DNA of 64,000 nt from Lota lota (GCA_026745465.1 JACYXH010000589.1:236001-300000); one strand, 5' to 3'. Shown: positions 1-10,491, counted from the stretch's first letter. Program-made: numbers and translations. Notes: generated from the sequence alone by a model not told the origin.

Positions 1-239
1 CACAGCAGAGACATACGTTGGCCCACGCACAGAGAGGGCGGGTCGTAGGGGCGGGACAAAGTGGATAAAATTGGTTCTTATTGGAGGAATTTTAACTGGC
101 TCTCATTCTTGTACAGAAACAGCTTTCTCCTGATGGTAATGGATCCTGATTGTTTATGTTCTGATAAATGATTGGCGGGCTACAAGATGATCTGCAGGCC
201 GCCAGTTGAATAGCCCTGAGTTATTGGCTGAATCCTCAC

Positions 240-359
240 CTTTCCTTAGAAGGTTGCTGATTTCCATCTTTAAAGTTAAGAGGATGATCCATAGACCAGT
301 CACTCTTCATGGAGACACAGCTAGGTCCAGGGAAGTCTGCTCTCTCCTCCTGCTCTGGG
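240..359 (-). CDS. NLR N-terminal peptide-repeat exon (minus-strand NLR gene)
   Basis: A 120-bp exon read on the minus strand, with an AG acceptor next to 359 and a GT donor (gtgag) next to 240. It is open in phase 2-2 and encodes a short proline/serine-rich peptide containing PSCVSMKSD, the hallmark N-terminal repeat of teleost NLRC-type proteins. It closely resembles the plus-strand exons at 34227-34346 and 34425-34538. It is the most downstream exon of the left-hand NLR that lies inside the window; the FISNA/NACHT exons would lie beyond position 1. What the repeat does is not known to me. Exon boundaries are supported by the paralogue; whether the whole gene is functional cannot be seen. 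Confidence 0.72.
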
Positions 360-360
360 C

Positions 361-373
361 TTCAACACACACA

Positions 374-444
<71 letters not shown>
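361..444. repeat. (CA)n microsatellite
   Basis: Nearly pure CA dinucleotide array immediately upstream of the minus-strand exon 240-359. Long His-Thr or Cys-Val reading frames across it are repeat artefacts. Confidence 0.95.
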
Positions 445-447
<3 letters not shown>

Positions 448-479
448 GGATCCATTATGTTTCTCTTCTTTACCAGTAG

Positions 480-760
480 AGTCTGATAACAACCAACTGG
501 TCTGTATCCATTGTCTGTGTAGGAACCAGATAAACTTTTTATCTTCTGTTATACAACATCGTTTATTTACTGCACATCAGTTCATATTTCTGCGTTCAGT
601 TGACTGTGTGATTCCTTGTTTCAGGGCTCCCTCTAGAGGTGGAGAAGAAGATGACAGTGTGTGCTACCTGAGACCGCAGGTGGAACAGGTACAAAACAGT
701 CATTGAGCGCAAGTGTGAATAAATATGAACACAAGTTCATCAACTGAATCTACATATGGA
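480..760 (-). repeat. NLR intron segment conserved with 34725-35040
   Basis: Not coding as far as I can see. It is an inverted, diverged copy of the intron segment at about 34725-35040 of the plus-strand NLR gene, which places it in the corresponding intron of the left NLR. It has an open frame on the plus strand whose translation resembles the minus-strand translation at 34735-35094, but in both genes that is antisense to the gene. Confidence 0.6.
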
Positions 761-770
761 CTTTGCTTAT

Positions 771-776
<6 letters not shown>

Positions 777-838
<62 letters not shown>
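777..838. repeat. (CA)n microsatellite
   Basis: CA array in the minus-strand NLR intron. It matches in position the large (GT)n array at 34575-34707 of the plus-strand paralogue. Confidence 0.95.
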
Positions 839-1810
839 TGTTAGAAAAAATGTAATACCCATGGAATGGTCTGGAGGAAAGTATGGGCAGGGCCCGAGCC
901 CCAATAGCCGCGGTCAGCTCGTTTGAACTACTCTACTTCGATGTGCATACCATAGTATCCTTTAACTATCTACCTCCCCCCAGCTGCATGTTATCCTCCC
1001 TTAAGTTATCATGTGAGAACATCTTGAGCAAGCCCCTCTCCATAAACATTGGGTCTGTTCTTGACTGCATATCTTATCTTGACCGTACGTTGTACCCTCC
1101 ACAAATAATAGGTGGCGCTATAACTGTCGAGCTACGACCGAGTGACCGTAGGTTGTACCTGCTATAGTGGCGCCCTAGATTTTTACGACCGGGTGTCTGG
1201 CTTTAACTGTGCATTGAACCAGTTATAGATGGTGAATGGCGCCATCTAGTGTCACTTCTTAAATGTGGGTTGTTCCACTCTACACAAGGGCTTCCCTCCT
1301 TCTGTTAAGCGCGCTTGTTCTTTAAGAACTCTGCCCGGTGTGGAGTTACCTTTGAAACTACGTCTTGTATGTGTTTCAGCACATGAAATAATCCAACCAC
1401 CTATATTCATTTGTCTTAGCCTTTTATCGAGCCAGCCACGAGTTATCTACTTTGCTACAACGTGTCTCATGCCTGGAGGACCCGAGAGCGCGAGTCCCAT
1501 GGGCCAAATCGGGCACGCACTCTCTGAAGCCTCCTATCTCCTGCGCGCGCCCGAGGGGAGAATAAAAGACACCAATCCACGGAGATCGGGGCTTCTTCTT
1601 TCATCGCGACCTCCATCTCGACGGAGCCCGCTTCAGAGAACCAAGTCCAGCGTTGATAGTTTATAGGTACCGCCGTGTTATGCATATTGTCTAGTCTATT
1701 TGTGATAACCCAAAGTGTAATTAAAGTAGTCCAAGCCAATTTCAATTCTACCCTCCGGTTCCTGGTGTCTTAGTTCAAGGTGTCTCCTCTATTTAAATGT
1801 ATTAACAACA
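839..1810 (+). mobile_element. probable solo LTR inserted in an NLR intron
   Basis: The paralogous intron (34539-34740) lacks this roughly 1-kb block, so it is an insertion. It begins TGTTAG and ends near TTAACA/ACA, has a TATA-like box (aataaaaga, about 1561) downstream of a GC-rich stretch, an AATTAAAG polyadenylation-like motif near 1721, and a T/C-rich end, an LTR-like organisation. No coding region or convincing target-site duplication is visible; the exact 3' end (1807, 1810 or up to about 1850) is uncertain. Open frames at 883-1167 and 1265-1666 look accidental. Confidence 0.45.
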
Positions 1811-1886
1811 AGGAGGCAGAAGCAATAGGACAAGGACAAAAGGTTGTATTAGTTTTGAGCCACTCCAGTCTGTTTGAAACTCCTAC

Positions 1887-2003
1887 CTCTTCTCTCTGGA
1901 GGGGCGTCCATCTTTAAATTCAACAGGATAATCCATAGAGCGGTCACTCTTCATGGAGACACAGCTGGGTCCAGGGGAGTCTGCTCTCTCCTGCTGCTCT
2001 GGG
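1887..2003 (-). CDS. NLR N-terminal peptide-repeat exon (minus-strand NLR gene)
   Basis: A 117-bp phase 2-2 exon with AG acceptor (after gttgaag) and GT donor (gtagg). The peptide carries the same PSCVSMKSDRSM core as the exon at 240-359 and ends in a basic SREKR-like tail, like the exon at 34425-34538 which ends SREER. It splices in frame to the start exon at 2119-2215. Confidence 0.75.
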
Positions 2004-2118
2004 CTTCAACATAACACACACACACAGCTTTTACTCAGACTAATGCAGAGTCATGCTATATCACTGCTGAGCTCTGAGATGGACAACAGTCACAGACAGT
2101 GAGAGATCCTCTTCTTAC

Positions 2119-2215
2119 CTCTTAGCTTTGCTCTGGCGGCCATGTTCCCCAGACAGAGTGGTTTTAGAGGTAGGACCCCCCTCCTCTCTCTCCTCATTCA
2201 TAGTAGACTGGAGAC
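2119..2215 (-). CDS. Start-codon exon of the minus-strand NLR gene
   Basis: Minus-strand exon with AG acceptor at 2216-2217 and GT donor (gtaag). The ATG is at 2201-2199; 83 coding bases give a 27-residue acidic then basic leader (starts MNEEREEG, ends RQSKAKR) and a phase-2 end. The same exon, nearly identical, occurs at 34014-34110 on the plus strand. The ATG is chosen because the frame opens here and matches the paralogue. The upstream untranslated exon is at about 4640-4830. Confidence 0.78.
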
Positions 2216-2219
2216 CTGG

Positions 2220-4639
2220 ACACAAACACATCACTTTGATCACTTCATTTGGCTTTTGAACTTTAGATGTTGAGACAACACTGAAATGACTCTTAGAAAG
2301 AGTAGATCATTGTCACATTAAACTGTTATAGACGTCATAAAACCATCAATAGTAACCCCACAACATAACCACACTGACCTCACTACAGTACAGATGTGTA
2401 CAGCAGATGAGAAGATTAAACACATTGGTGACTGTAGCTGTGCTTAAACTACAATACAAAAAAATAGAATTAGCTTGAAGACTCATTGTAGTACAATTAA
2501 AAGTAAAGAATGTTTGAATCATTTTCCCACTGGAACAAAGTCTGAATTCTTTCACTTTACTGAACCACAGATTCCATATAAATCAACTGGTGAAGCTCAA
2601 TACATCGATATGGTATCCTCTTATTATCGTGATATAATAGTTTATTTCAGCATTACAAGGAGGCGCTGGCCATCGAGTCTCTTTCTCTCCCTCTTTGGTG
2701 TCACGTCCATCTTTTCATTTTGAGTAGCATCAAGACAAACGAATCACTTGAATATTGAACGCAATGTTCAATTTACCACACGGGTCAGAAAAGCACAACA
2801 GTGAAACATTAACTAACGTTGTATTTCTCTAAAGTAAACTGTCAACTCCTTGAGCTTATTTAACTTTAAGTAGCTTCAAAGTCTGGAGAACACGACTGCC
2901 AAATAACAGTAGTTCAAACTGTTTGAGCAAAGACCAGGGGGGCAAAAACATTAAATATTAAAAAGGTGGCAAAACATTACCTTGAGCCAAGAGTTGAAAA
3001 GGTTCAAAAGTGCATCCAGCCACATAAAAACAGTTAATACTGCAGTATCCTGCAAGATCATTTACAGAGAGGAATGCGGAAGGTCCTTCCACACCCCTCT
3101 GAAAATGTGTTCCAGTTCACCACACCTGATGACACAAGAACAGAAGGGTTCATGTGTTAAACATAGCTTCAAATTATTATTTCTTTATGTGAAACTTTCT
3201 GGTAGCAGTGTTTCCTCGGTATTCATTTAACTGACTGTCAAGCCACACAGACACACACACACACACACTTATTTTTTATTCAATTGTTTAATGCGGTAAC
3301 CATTTAATACAGACACATGTTCTTTTTCCCAGCGAATATTTATTAAGTTATATGCCGCCAGAAAGTAAAGAATATTGCCTACTTTATTAACAACGCTAAG
3401 CGAGGTAGGTTAAGTTGTATACCAATATGTGTCACTACTGTATGAAAAATGATACACAGTTATTGTCGTGGATAAACACAACACTTTAACAAACTAAGAG
3501 AGGTTGAGAAAGCCGAAGTTTAAAAGAGAAAGACTTTATTATAACTAGTGAACAAGTAAAAACAAAACCTGAGTAGGTTTGCAAAGAACTCCCGTTTAGG
3601 ATCAGGCTTCAGGTTACATTCCCAAAATGTGTGGATTCCTCCTACATGCACTGACCAATCACAACACCCTATGCATTAGGCCTAGAAAGTAGGCACTTCC
3701 CCTGTGTCCCCCACCCAAGTTCCCCACTAATTGTATATACAATTATCCTCCTTCATAGATAACATCATAAAGAATTGACCGCTTAAACATTAGTTATATC
3801 ACATGTAAGGCAGTGAGATTCTCTTAAAATCCACTCGTTACCTTATTATTAAACCGATATAAAGCAAACATAATCAACCACAAGTGTTTAAGAGATGAAA
3901 TTGCCTACCAATGATCACTGGCTTGAGGTAGTTGTGACAAAAACAATCTTGAGTAAAGTATAACCAAAGAAAATGCCTCTACCACGTATATGAGTTAACA
4001 TAAAGATGTGACATGGATGGGCACAATGGAAATCATTGACAATAAACATACAGTCCACCAATTGACAACAATACCACAGTGTGTGATTGTGGAAAACATT
4101 CATAAAGCAGACAATGTTTAACTTTGACTGAAACATTAACTAACTACTCAACCTTAACATACACACACTTTATATTCTGTGAATTGTCACTGGGCCACTT
4201 TATAATTTATACTGTTTATAATTTATACTGTTTATACTGTTATTACTGTTTGTCCTTACTTGAGCATTTACTTGAATAATTATTTTTCCTTATTATTACT
4301 TTAGGATTTTAAAACGGGCCCATCCCCAGTCTTCTGCGCAACACACAAATATTGAACTTGTGATTTAAATATAAGGACATTCAGAGGATTTCTGTCATGT
4401 CCTTCTTTTCATTTTGAGTAGCATCAAGACAAACGAATCACTTAAATATCAAATGCAATGTTCAATTTACCACACTGGTCAGAAAAGCACAACAGTGAAA
4501 CATTAACTAACGTTGTATTTCTCTAAAGTAAACTGTCTTTAGTTGATAAGCGTTACACTGACATTATTCCCAAGATGAGATCATTATTATATACCAGTAA
4601 CATAAAGACAATATAAACGGTAGTAAACTGTATGCCTAC
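2220..4639 (-). other. First intron of the minus-strand NLR gene, with an internal direct repeat
   Basis: No gene seen. Parts are inverted matches to the plus-strand intron at 33340-34013. A segment of about 135 bp at 2705-2843 is repeated almost identically at 4400-4541 in direct orientation, bracketing 1.56 kb of A/T-rich sequence absent from the plus-strand gene. Within that block, 3464-3939 begins TGTCGTGG and ends GTTGTGACA, and read on the minus strand it carries an AATAAAG signal, so it may be an LTR; no target duplication is evident. Confidence 0.5.
3464..3939 (-). mobile_element. possible solo LTR
   Basis: 476 bp bounded by TG and CA, with short TGTC inverted ends. On the minus strand there is a late aataaag polyadenylation-like motif followed by a T/C-rich tail. 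It lies in sequence that is extra relative to the paralogous plus-strand intron. No target-site duplication is found, so the call is tentative. Confidence 0.28.
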
Positions 4640-4960
4640 CTTATCTATTCCATGATTAAAATGTGTTCTGCCCCATACGGCATAAAGTTATAAAAGTATA
4701 AACGCAAGGGAAGAAAATGAGGTTAAAGTGTTCCTAAACCAAGTAAATCAGGCAAAAGTGATTTAAAGACGATCTAGAGAAAGACTGTGTTAAGAGCTCC
4801 TCGCTGAGAAAGACCTAAGTTTAAATGAGGAAGAGACAGGACTATGGCACATTGGGGAGTCCAGACAGCCAATCACAGCCTCGGATAACTCACAGGAACC
4901 GCCTCCTTTCTGTGCTAGCCAATCGGGGGCTGGCCCCGTCAGAGGCTGTCGTCAATTGTC
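4640..4960 (-). promoter_or_regulatory. 5' untranslated first exon and upstream region of the minus-strand NLR gene
   Basis: On the minus strand the segment ends in a splice donor (agataag then gtaggc) at 4640/4639 and is an inverted copy of the plus-strand first exons ending at 32418 and 33338. The shared upstream block includes the tract before the CA-rich repeat at 4980-5250. It contains no ATG-led frame of note, so it is taken as untranslated. The transcription start is not visible. Confidence 0.55.
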
Positions 4961-4979
4961 ACATGTTTTGAGCGAAAGC

Positions 4980-5163
4980 CAAGCCTTCAGACACGCTCAC
5001 AGACACAGCCACGCGCAGACACAGCCGCGTGCACACACACAGACGCGCGCAGACACAGCCGCACACACACACACACAGACGCGCGCAGACACAGCCACAC
5101 ACACACAGACGCGCGCAGACACCCCCCCCCCCCACACACACACACAGACCCGCGCAGACACAG

Positions 5164-5250
<87 letters not shown>
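4980..5250. repeat. GC-rich CA/CAGACACAGC repeat and (CA)n array
   Basis: Irregular repeats of a cagacacagcc/gcgcgcagac motif followed by a long (CA)n array at 5165-5250 and a short poly-C tract near 5121. The same kind of array, in opposite orientation, lies at 31889-32080 upstream of the plus-strand NLR gene. The reading frames here are repeat artefacts. Confidence 0.9.
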
Positions 5251-5251
<1 letters not shown>

Positions 5252-5319
5252 CGCTGCTTGCGCCTCTACTTCCTACTCTGACTGAATCCGCTGTCTGCTG
5301 CTCTCACACGTGCTCTATT

Positions 5320-5815
5320 GTGTCGCCTCGTCGGATTCCACCAGCGCGTGCTCGGTGTTCGGCGTCCTGTTTGGAGCACGCGGCGCCACACGCGGGGCCG
5401 CGCTCTGTGCGCTTTGATTGAACCCGACCAGGCGAGGCCAACACGGGACTTTAACAAAGTTAGTTTGGTGTTAAATAAATGCAGCGTAAGGGTGATTTTA
5501 GTGACCTAAGAGCACAATTTATTAGGGAACCAATTTGGTGCGATCGCAACCACATGCCACTGGTGGTTGCTTCCTCTCTTTGCCTCGTTATTAGTCCTTT
5601 CCTTTGCGCTTTCCTCTCTGTTCCAAAGTCCGAGGTGCTTTTGCCTACGTTTGGTGTCGTGCTGGGGCGATCTAAAGCCCGCTGTCCACTGTTGAACGAG
5701 AGCCCAATATTTTTACAAACTTCACTCTTGAGAGGAAATTTTTTGAAAAATGGCGATTAATCACAGCAAATTGTGCACTAATAAGTAAAAATAAAAAGAA
5801 TCGATCTACAGCCCT
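5320..5815. mobile_element. hAT-like transposon end fragment (tentative)
   Basis: The segment ends at 5808-5815 with cagcccta, the inverse of the TAGGGCTG terminus frequent in fish hAT elements, preceded by a gattaatc-type subterminal motif near 5755. The left limit is unclear. No transposase is seen. Immediately after 5815 begins sequence homologous to the intron following the NACHT exon of the plus-strand NLR, so this end coincides with a duplication breakpoint. Confidence 0.35.
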
Positions 5816-5989
5816 AATGACAATACATACAACACAATATACATAATACTAGAATATAAAAATATCTTAATATTCTCAGAGCACTTTTCAAAGACAACTA
5901 AACAACCACAGATTCGACATTTTACATTTGATTAATTAACATTAACTTCCTACTTGTTAATAACAAGTTCCTGTTTATTTTTTGTGAAG

Positions 5990-6163
5990 GCTGAATGACT
6001 GTCATCTGTCAGAGAGATGCTGTAAAGCACTGGCCTCAGTTCTCAGCTCCAACTCCTCTAGTCTGAGAGAGCTGGACCTGAGTACCAATGATCTGCAGGA
6101 TTCAGGAGTGAAGCTGCTCTCTGCTGGACTGGGGAGTCCACACTGTACACTGGAAACTCTCAG
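5990..6163 (+). CDS. Orphan NLR leucine-rich-repeat exon
   Basis: 174-bp exon, phase 2-2, with AG acceptor (gtgaag) and GT donor (gtcagt). It encodes about two ribonuclease-inhibitor-type LRRs including LRELDLS and the [11 protein letters not shown] core, as in the plus-strand NLR exons at 42641-48848. It differs by an Asp at the early Gly position (LNDCHL). The flanking 5816-5989 resembles the intron after the NACHT exon, but no NACHT exon precedes it: only a hAT-like end and an oppositely oriented NLR 5' region. Intact in itself, probably part of a partial gene duplicate. Confidence 0.75.
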
Positions 6164-7745
6164 GTCAGTTTGACTCAATAAACATTTACACCACAAGTTC
6201 TATATCAGAGGACAGTGAACAGATTCACATTCATAAAGTTAATAGGCATGAATATATTATTTCATAGGAATAGTGCAACATATTAGTGTGTTGCCATAAC
6301 AGTATAAGGGGAATGTTATTTAAGTGATAATGTACAACTAGCCGGTCATTATTGTGAAAATAACCCAACAGGGTGATACAGGAGCCTGACGCAAAATACA
6401 TTTAAATCAATACATTATTTTATTGATTTAAAAAAGAGGATATTGCTTACTCTTAAAATAAAACAAGAATGATAGTTCGATTCTACGGTTGGGAATAGCG
6501 TCCACAGCAACCGTGTGTTACACAGAAATAACGGACCAAAGATTGCTGCGAAAGACCAATCAGAATCGAGTATTCAACAACGCCGCGTAGAACATTTTTA
6601 CAGATTGTTACGATGAGTTTAGGTGTGTAAATAATCAAACTATGTTTGAGCCTATGTTTGAGCCTATGTAGTAGAGAGGAAAAACGGTCAAATGAAAACT
6701 CAAACAGTGAATTATTTAATGTATATTCACCCCCCGAAGAGGCACAAGATTAGTATTTGTTGTAATACTGTAATGTTAACATGTGGTTTTTGTCTGAAAG
6801 TAGTTTGAACTATAATGACTCTTCCTTACGGTTTGTTTAATTGGGCTAACGTTAGTGCTAGGCTATGCTAATGCTCTGAAACTGTATGCTAATTAAGGTA
6901 GCTTATATACTGTTGTTTTGTGTATTGTAACCAGCTCTCACGTTGGTTTTTATGGTAATTAAGGTAGCTTATATATTGTTGTTTTGTAACCAGCTCCTAC
7001 GTTGGTTTGTATGGTAATTAAGGTAGCTTATATATTGTTGTTTTGTAACCAGCTCTTACGTTGGTTTGTGTGGTAATTAAGGTAACTTATATGTTGTTGA
7101 TTTGTGTTTTGTAACCAGCTCTTATGTTGGTTTGTGTGGTAATTAAGGTAGCTAATATATTGTTGATTTGTGTTTTGTAATCAGCTCTTACGTTGGTTTG
7201 TGTGGTAATTAAGGTAACTTATATAATGTTGTTTTGTGTTTTGTAACCAGCTCTTATGTTGCTTTGTGTGGTAAGTAAGGTAGCTTATATATTGTTGTTT
7301 TGTAACCAGCTCTTACGTTGGGTTGTATGGTAATTAAGGTAGCTTATATATTTTTGATTTGTGTTTTGTAACCAGCTCTTACGTTGGTTTTGGGAGTTCT
7401 ATTAAACTGAAATCATCAGTTCGGATGTCAGACCATCTTTCGGTGTGATATGCTACAATGTGTATGTTGTATTACATTCTTATTCCACTCATTATCATGT
7501 AGTCAGACAGTATGGATGACTTTAGAGTTGTTTATTAGGATTTAATTACAGCCTCTTCATACAACTGTATTTTTTAGGGAAGTATAACGATATGTTGTGT
7601 TTAATAAAAACTCTAACTCTTAATATTCAAATATCCAGTTTATTAACATAATTTATATTAGTTTCATGTATGTAAAAATACTTTGTTTTAATTCTCAAAA
7701 CATTTAATCACAGTTCCTAACATGTTGTGTTTATTTTGTGTGAAG
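6164..7745 (+). repeat. Intron with a 57-66 bp minisatellite
   Basis: The interval between two orphan LRR exons. About 6880-7400 holds roughly eight tandem copies of a unit containing ggtaattaaggtagctta, ttgttgttttg and taaccagctcttacgttgg. The remainder resembles the introns between the plus-strand LRR exons (for example 43480-43960). No gene seen. Confidence 0.75.
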
Positions 7746-7919
7746 GCTGAATGGCTGTCATCTGTCAGAGAGATGCTGTGAAGCTCTGGCCTCAGTTCTC
7801 AGCTCCAACTCCTCTAGTCTGAGAGAGCTGGACCTGAGTAACAATGATGTGCAGGATTCAGGAGTGAAGCTGCTCTCTGCTGGACTGGGGAGTCCACACT
7901 GTACACTGGTAACTCTCAG
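7746..7919 (+). CDS. Orphan NLR leucine-rich-repeat exon
   Basis: Second intact 174-bp LRR exon of the fragment, phase 2-2, AG acceptor and gtcagt donor. Its sequence and its 3' flank (7920-8100) follow the plus-strand exon at 48675-48848 and its flank, so it is a copy of that gene region. Downstream the fragment continues into the same minisatellite and then stops; no linker or B30.2 exon follows. Confidence 0.77.
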
Positions 7920-8139
7920 GTCAGTTATCAGCCTCTTCTTCAAACTGTGTCTTTGGGCTTGTTTAATATGTAAGGGATGATCCACGACTAGGTGGGCTGT
8001 TATGGAAAAAGAACACACAACACGATGCAGCATCATTATTCATCTAGAAGCTAGGCTCACCATGTCAGTGAGGATGCCAACGCTACAGTAGTGACTTAAC
8101 TTTAGAGGATCACTGATTTCAACAAGATTGTTATTGTTT

Positions 8140-8780
8140 AGTTCTTTATGTTTGCTGTCCTGTTAACTGCTAGTCTATTATGAGTTAATAGGTTATTCTA
8201 TGTTATATGTTATGAAACTGGCCAGCTGATGTGAGGTTTAGGGGTTGCTGTCCTGTTAACTGCTAGTATATTATGAGTTAACAGGTTATTCTATGTTATA
8301 TGTTATGTAACTGGCCAGCTGATGTGAGGGTTAGGGTTAGGGGTTGATGTCCTGTTAACTGCTAGTATGTTATGTATGTTATATGTTATGTAACTCTGGC
8401 CAGCTGATGTGAGGGTTAGGGTTAGGGGTTGCTGTCCTGTTAACTGCTAGTATGTTATGTATGTTATATGTTATGTAACTCTGACCAGCTGATGTGAGGG
8501 TTAGGGTTAGGGGTTGCTGTCCTGTTAACTGCTAGTATGTTATGTATGTTATATGTTATGTAACTCTGGCCAGCTGATGTGAGGGTTAGGGGTTGCTGTC
8601 CTGTTAACTGCTAGTATATTCTGTATGTTATATGTTATGTAACTCTGGCCAGCTGATGTGAGGGTTAGGGTTAGGGGTTGCTGTCCTGTTAACTGCTAGT
8701 ATGTTATGTATGTTATATGTTATGTAACTGGCCAGCTGATGTGAGGGTTAGGGTTAGGGGTTGCTGTCCTGTTAACTGCT
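8140..8780. repeat. About 85-bp minisatellite with telomere-like motifs
   Basis: Seven to eight tandem units built on gctgtcctgttaactgctag and gccagctgatgtgagg, most carrying one or two TTAGGG hexamers. The same minisatellite follows the paralogous LRR exon at 49075-49490. The left-hand NLR duplicate ends inside this array. Confidence 0.88.
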
Positions 8781-8782
8781 TA

Positions 8783-8957
8783 GCAATCCAGTGTCTGCAG
8801 CAGCTTGAGCTGGTGGGTCTCCGGGTCCACTTGCCAGACGATGACAGTCCGGTCTTTGGAGCCAGTGGCCAGCTTGGTGCCGTCGTGGGAGAACATATAG
8901 AACCACACTTGGTCCTTGTGCTCTGTGAGGATCTGTGTGGTGTAGCAGGGGAACTGT
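8783..8957 (-). pseudogene. wdr26: WDR26-like WD40 exon fragment
   Basis: Read on the minus strand, the segment encodes a WD40 blade with [12 protein letters not shown] and [10 protein letters not shown] followed by [20 protein letters not shown], which I recognise as WDR26, the substrate-recruiting subunit of the CTLH/GID ubiquitin ligase. An AG precedes the first codon (acceptor-like at about 8958). After LLQTL the expected glycine-histidine continuation is replaced by DC and a stop at the edge of the minisatellite. No other WDR26 exon is visible nearby, so this is a stray fragment, not a working gene. Confidence 0.6.
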
Positions 8958-9018
8958 TTCTCCGTCACAATAGGCTCCATCTTCCAATAACTCTCCAAGT
9001 CCAAGTCCAGTACAGCAA

Positions 9019-9336
9019 TGTCCATACTACACGCCACCTAGGTGGCTCCCATACTCCACCTAGGTGACTTTCCTCGGGCTCCTCCAAACGAATGGACACA
9101 GGGTGGTGATGTTGAACCGGTTTATTGTAAAGGTTGCATGGAATGAGGCATGCAGCTAGTGCTGCCATGCCGGAGAGCTCTTCCTGAGTGTGTGTGGTGG
9201 TGGCTGGTTTAACCTGTGCACACTGATTGCTCAATGTGCACAGGTGTGCAGCCCCACCCAGCCCCAGAGTCCAGTCAGTCTGACTCGGGCCAGGTGAGGC
9301 TGCTTCAACCAGCCACCATCCACACACACTCCCACA
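9019..9336 (-). mobile_element. Dispersed LTR-like repeat, copy 1
   Basis: About 318 bp that recurs at 54930-55232. Bounded by TG and CA on the minus strand. It has a TTTATT (AATAAA on the minus strand), a CCACCTAGGTGG palindrome occurring about one and a half times at 9035-9066, and a near-perfect 14-bp stem hairpin at 9213-9244. No target-site duplication is found. Possibly a solo LTR or the 3' end of another retroelement. Confidence 0.5.
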
Positions 9337-9339
9337 GTA

Positions 9340-9530
9340 TAATAGATACATTCTCTACAATATGTATTTAGTAGAATAGGTACATTCTCTACAATATGTA
9401 TTCAGTAGAATAGCTACATTCTCAGTACAATATGTATTCAGTAGAATAGGTACGTTCTCAGTACAATATGTATTCATTAGAATATGTACATTGTCAGTAC
9501 AAATTATTCACTAGAATATGTACGTTCTTA
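9340..9530. repeat. About 35-bp AT-rich minisatellite flanking a TRIM copy
   Basis: Tandem copies built on gaataggtacattctcagtacaatatgtattcagta-type units. Related arrays occur at 12065-12240, 19160-19260 and (inverted) 20055-20180, always flanking TRIM copies. Confidence 0.8.
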
Positions 9531-10491
9531 CTCTCACACTCTCCCTCATTCTCTTTCCCTCCTCTCCCTCTTTCTCCCTGTCGCTCTCTCCCACCTTCGC
9601 TTTCTCTCTCGCTCTATCCTCCCCTCTCTCTCCCCCTCTCTCCCTCCCTCCCTCCCTCTCCCTCCCTCTCTCCTACAGTGAAGCTGACTGTCATCGATGT
9701 CTCTGTCAACAGCATTAGCTCTGCGTCTTCCAATATACATGTTCAGTTAAAGTTAATATCTCTCCATCTCTCTGTCCCCTCTCCTCTTGTTCCTGTTTTT
9801 TATACGTTTAATGATATCAAATTGCAAACGACTACAGGAAGTAGTCGTTTGTGTTCATTTTGATAACAATCAAAATCAGGCAGTGTGGCCCTAGCTTTAG
9901 ATGGGGCCCCACCCTGAGGTAACTTGACAGTAAGAGACACATTTGATCTCTAAACCCTGTTTCATTCTGTGTTGTTGTTTTTCATTTGTTTCTTTGGGCA
10001 GGCGTCACCATCTGTCGTCAGAACAATTTACTAGTGAGTCATTTGTTAAACGTTTGTATCAATAAGCGTCTTACAGTGAATTCAGTTGAAAACTAATAAA
10101 AATGGATTAAACAAACACTTTCCTACTTTTTTTTATTCTTGCATGCTTTTGCAGATACAAGCTTCATGATCACATTTCAGAGCACCCATCACTGATCCAC
10201 AGCTACTCAGGAATATGTTGATGACTACTTTGTTGAGGTCCTTACGTTTAGGATTGCAGACCCATGCAGACGAGGTGTTTCTTCATCCTCTTCTGGAAGG
10301 CATGACCTCTACTTGATGCGGCGTCTCTGACCACAGGAGGGTTGCGTTGCTGCAGCAGCCTGGAGGAAGCTCCTGCCAAGGCTTCAGGTGTTAGCCCTGA
10401 GGAGGGACAAGGCATTGCTTGTTGGGAGCCTCCCAGTGGTTCCACCTGGGACATGAGCCGAGGGTCGCAGCGCTTCCATGTCCATGACTGC
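9530..10491 (+). other. 3' flank-type TRIM-associated sequence, no gene
   Basis: Contains a CT-rich tract (9535-9672) and then, at 9673-9850, an inverted near-copy of 19330-19520, the region downstream of the minus-strand TRIM gene. From about 9900 to 10491 I recognise nothing. An open frame begins at 10342, but its first 50 residues do not resemble a TRIM RING or B-box. Confidence 0.55.

Noticed and set aside
206-706. 166-codon plus-strand frame with a His-Thr tract
   Set aside because: Antisense to a minus-strand NLR exon and its intron; carried by a (CA)n array.
883-1666. Two plus-strand frames of 94 and 133 codons within the LTR-like insertion
   Set aside because: No retroviral or other domain; the segment has LTR-type regulatory layout.
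8140-8780. Chromosome end (telomere)
   Set aside because: TTAGGG occurs only in ones and twos within an 85-bp unit, and genes continue on both sides.
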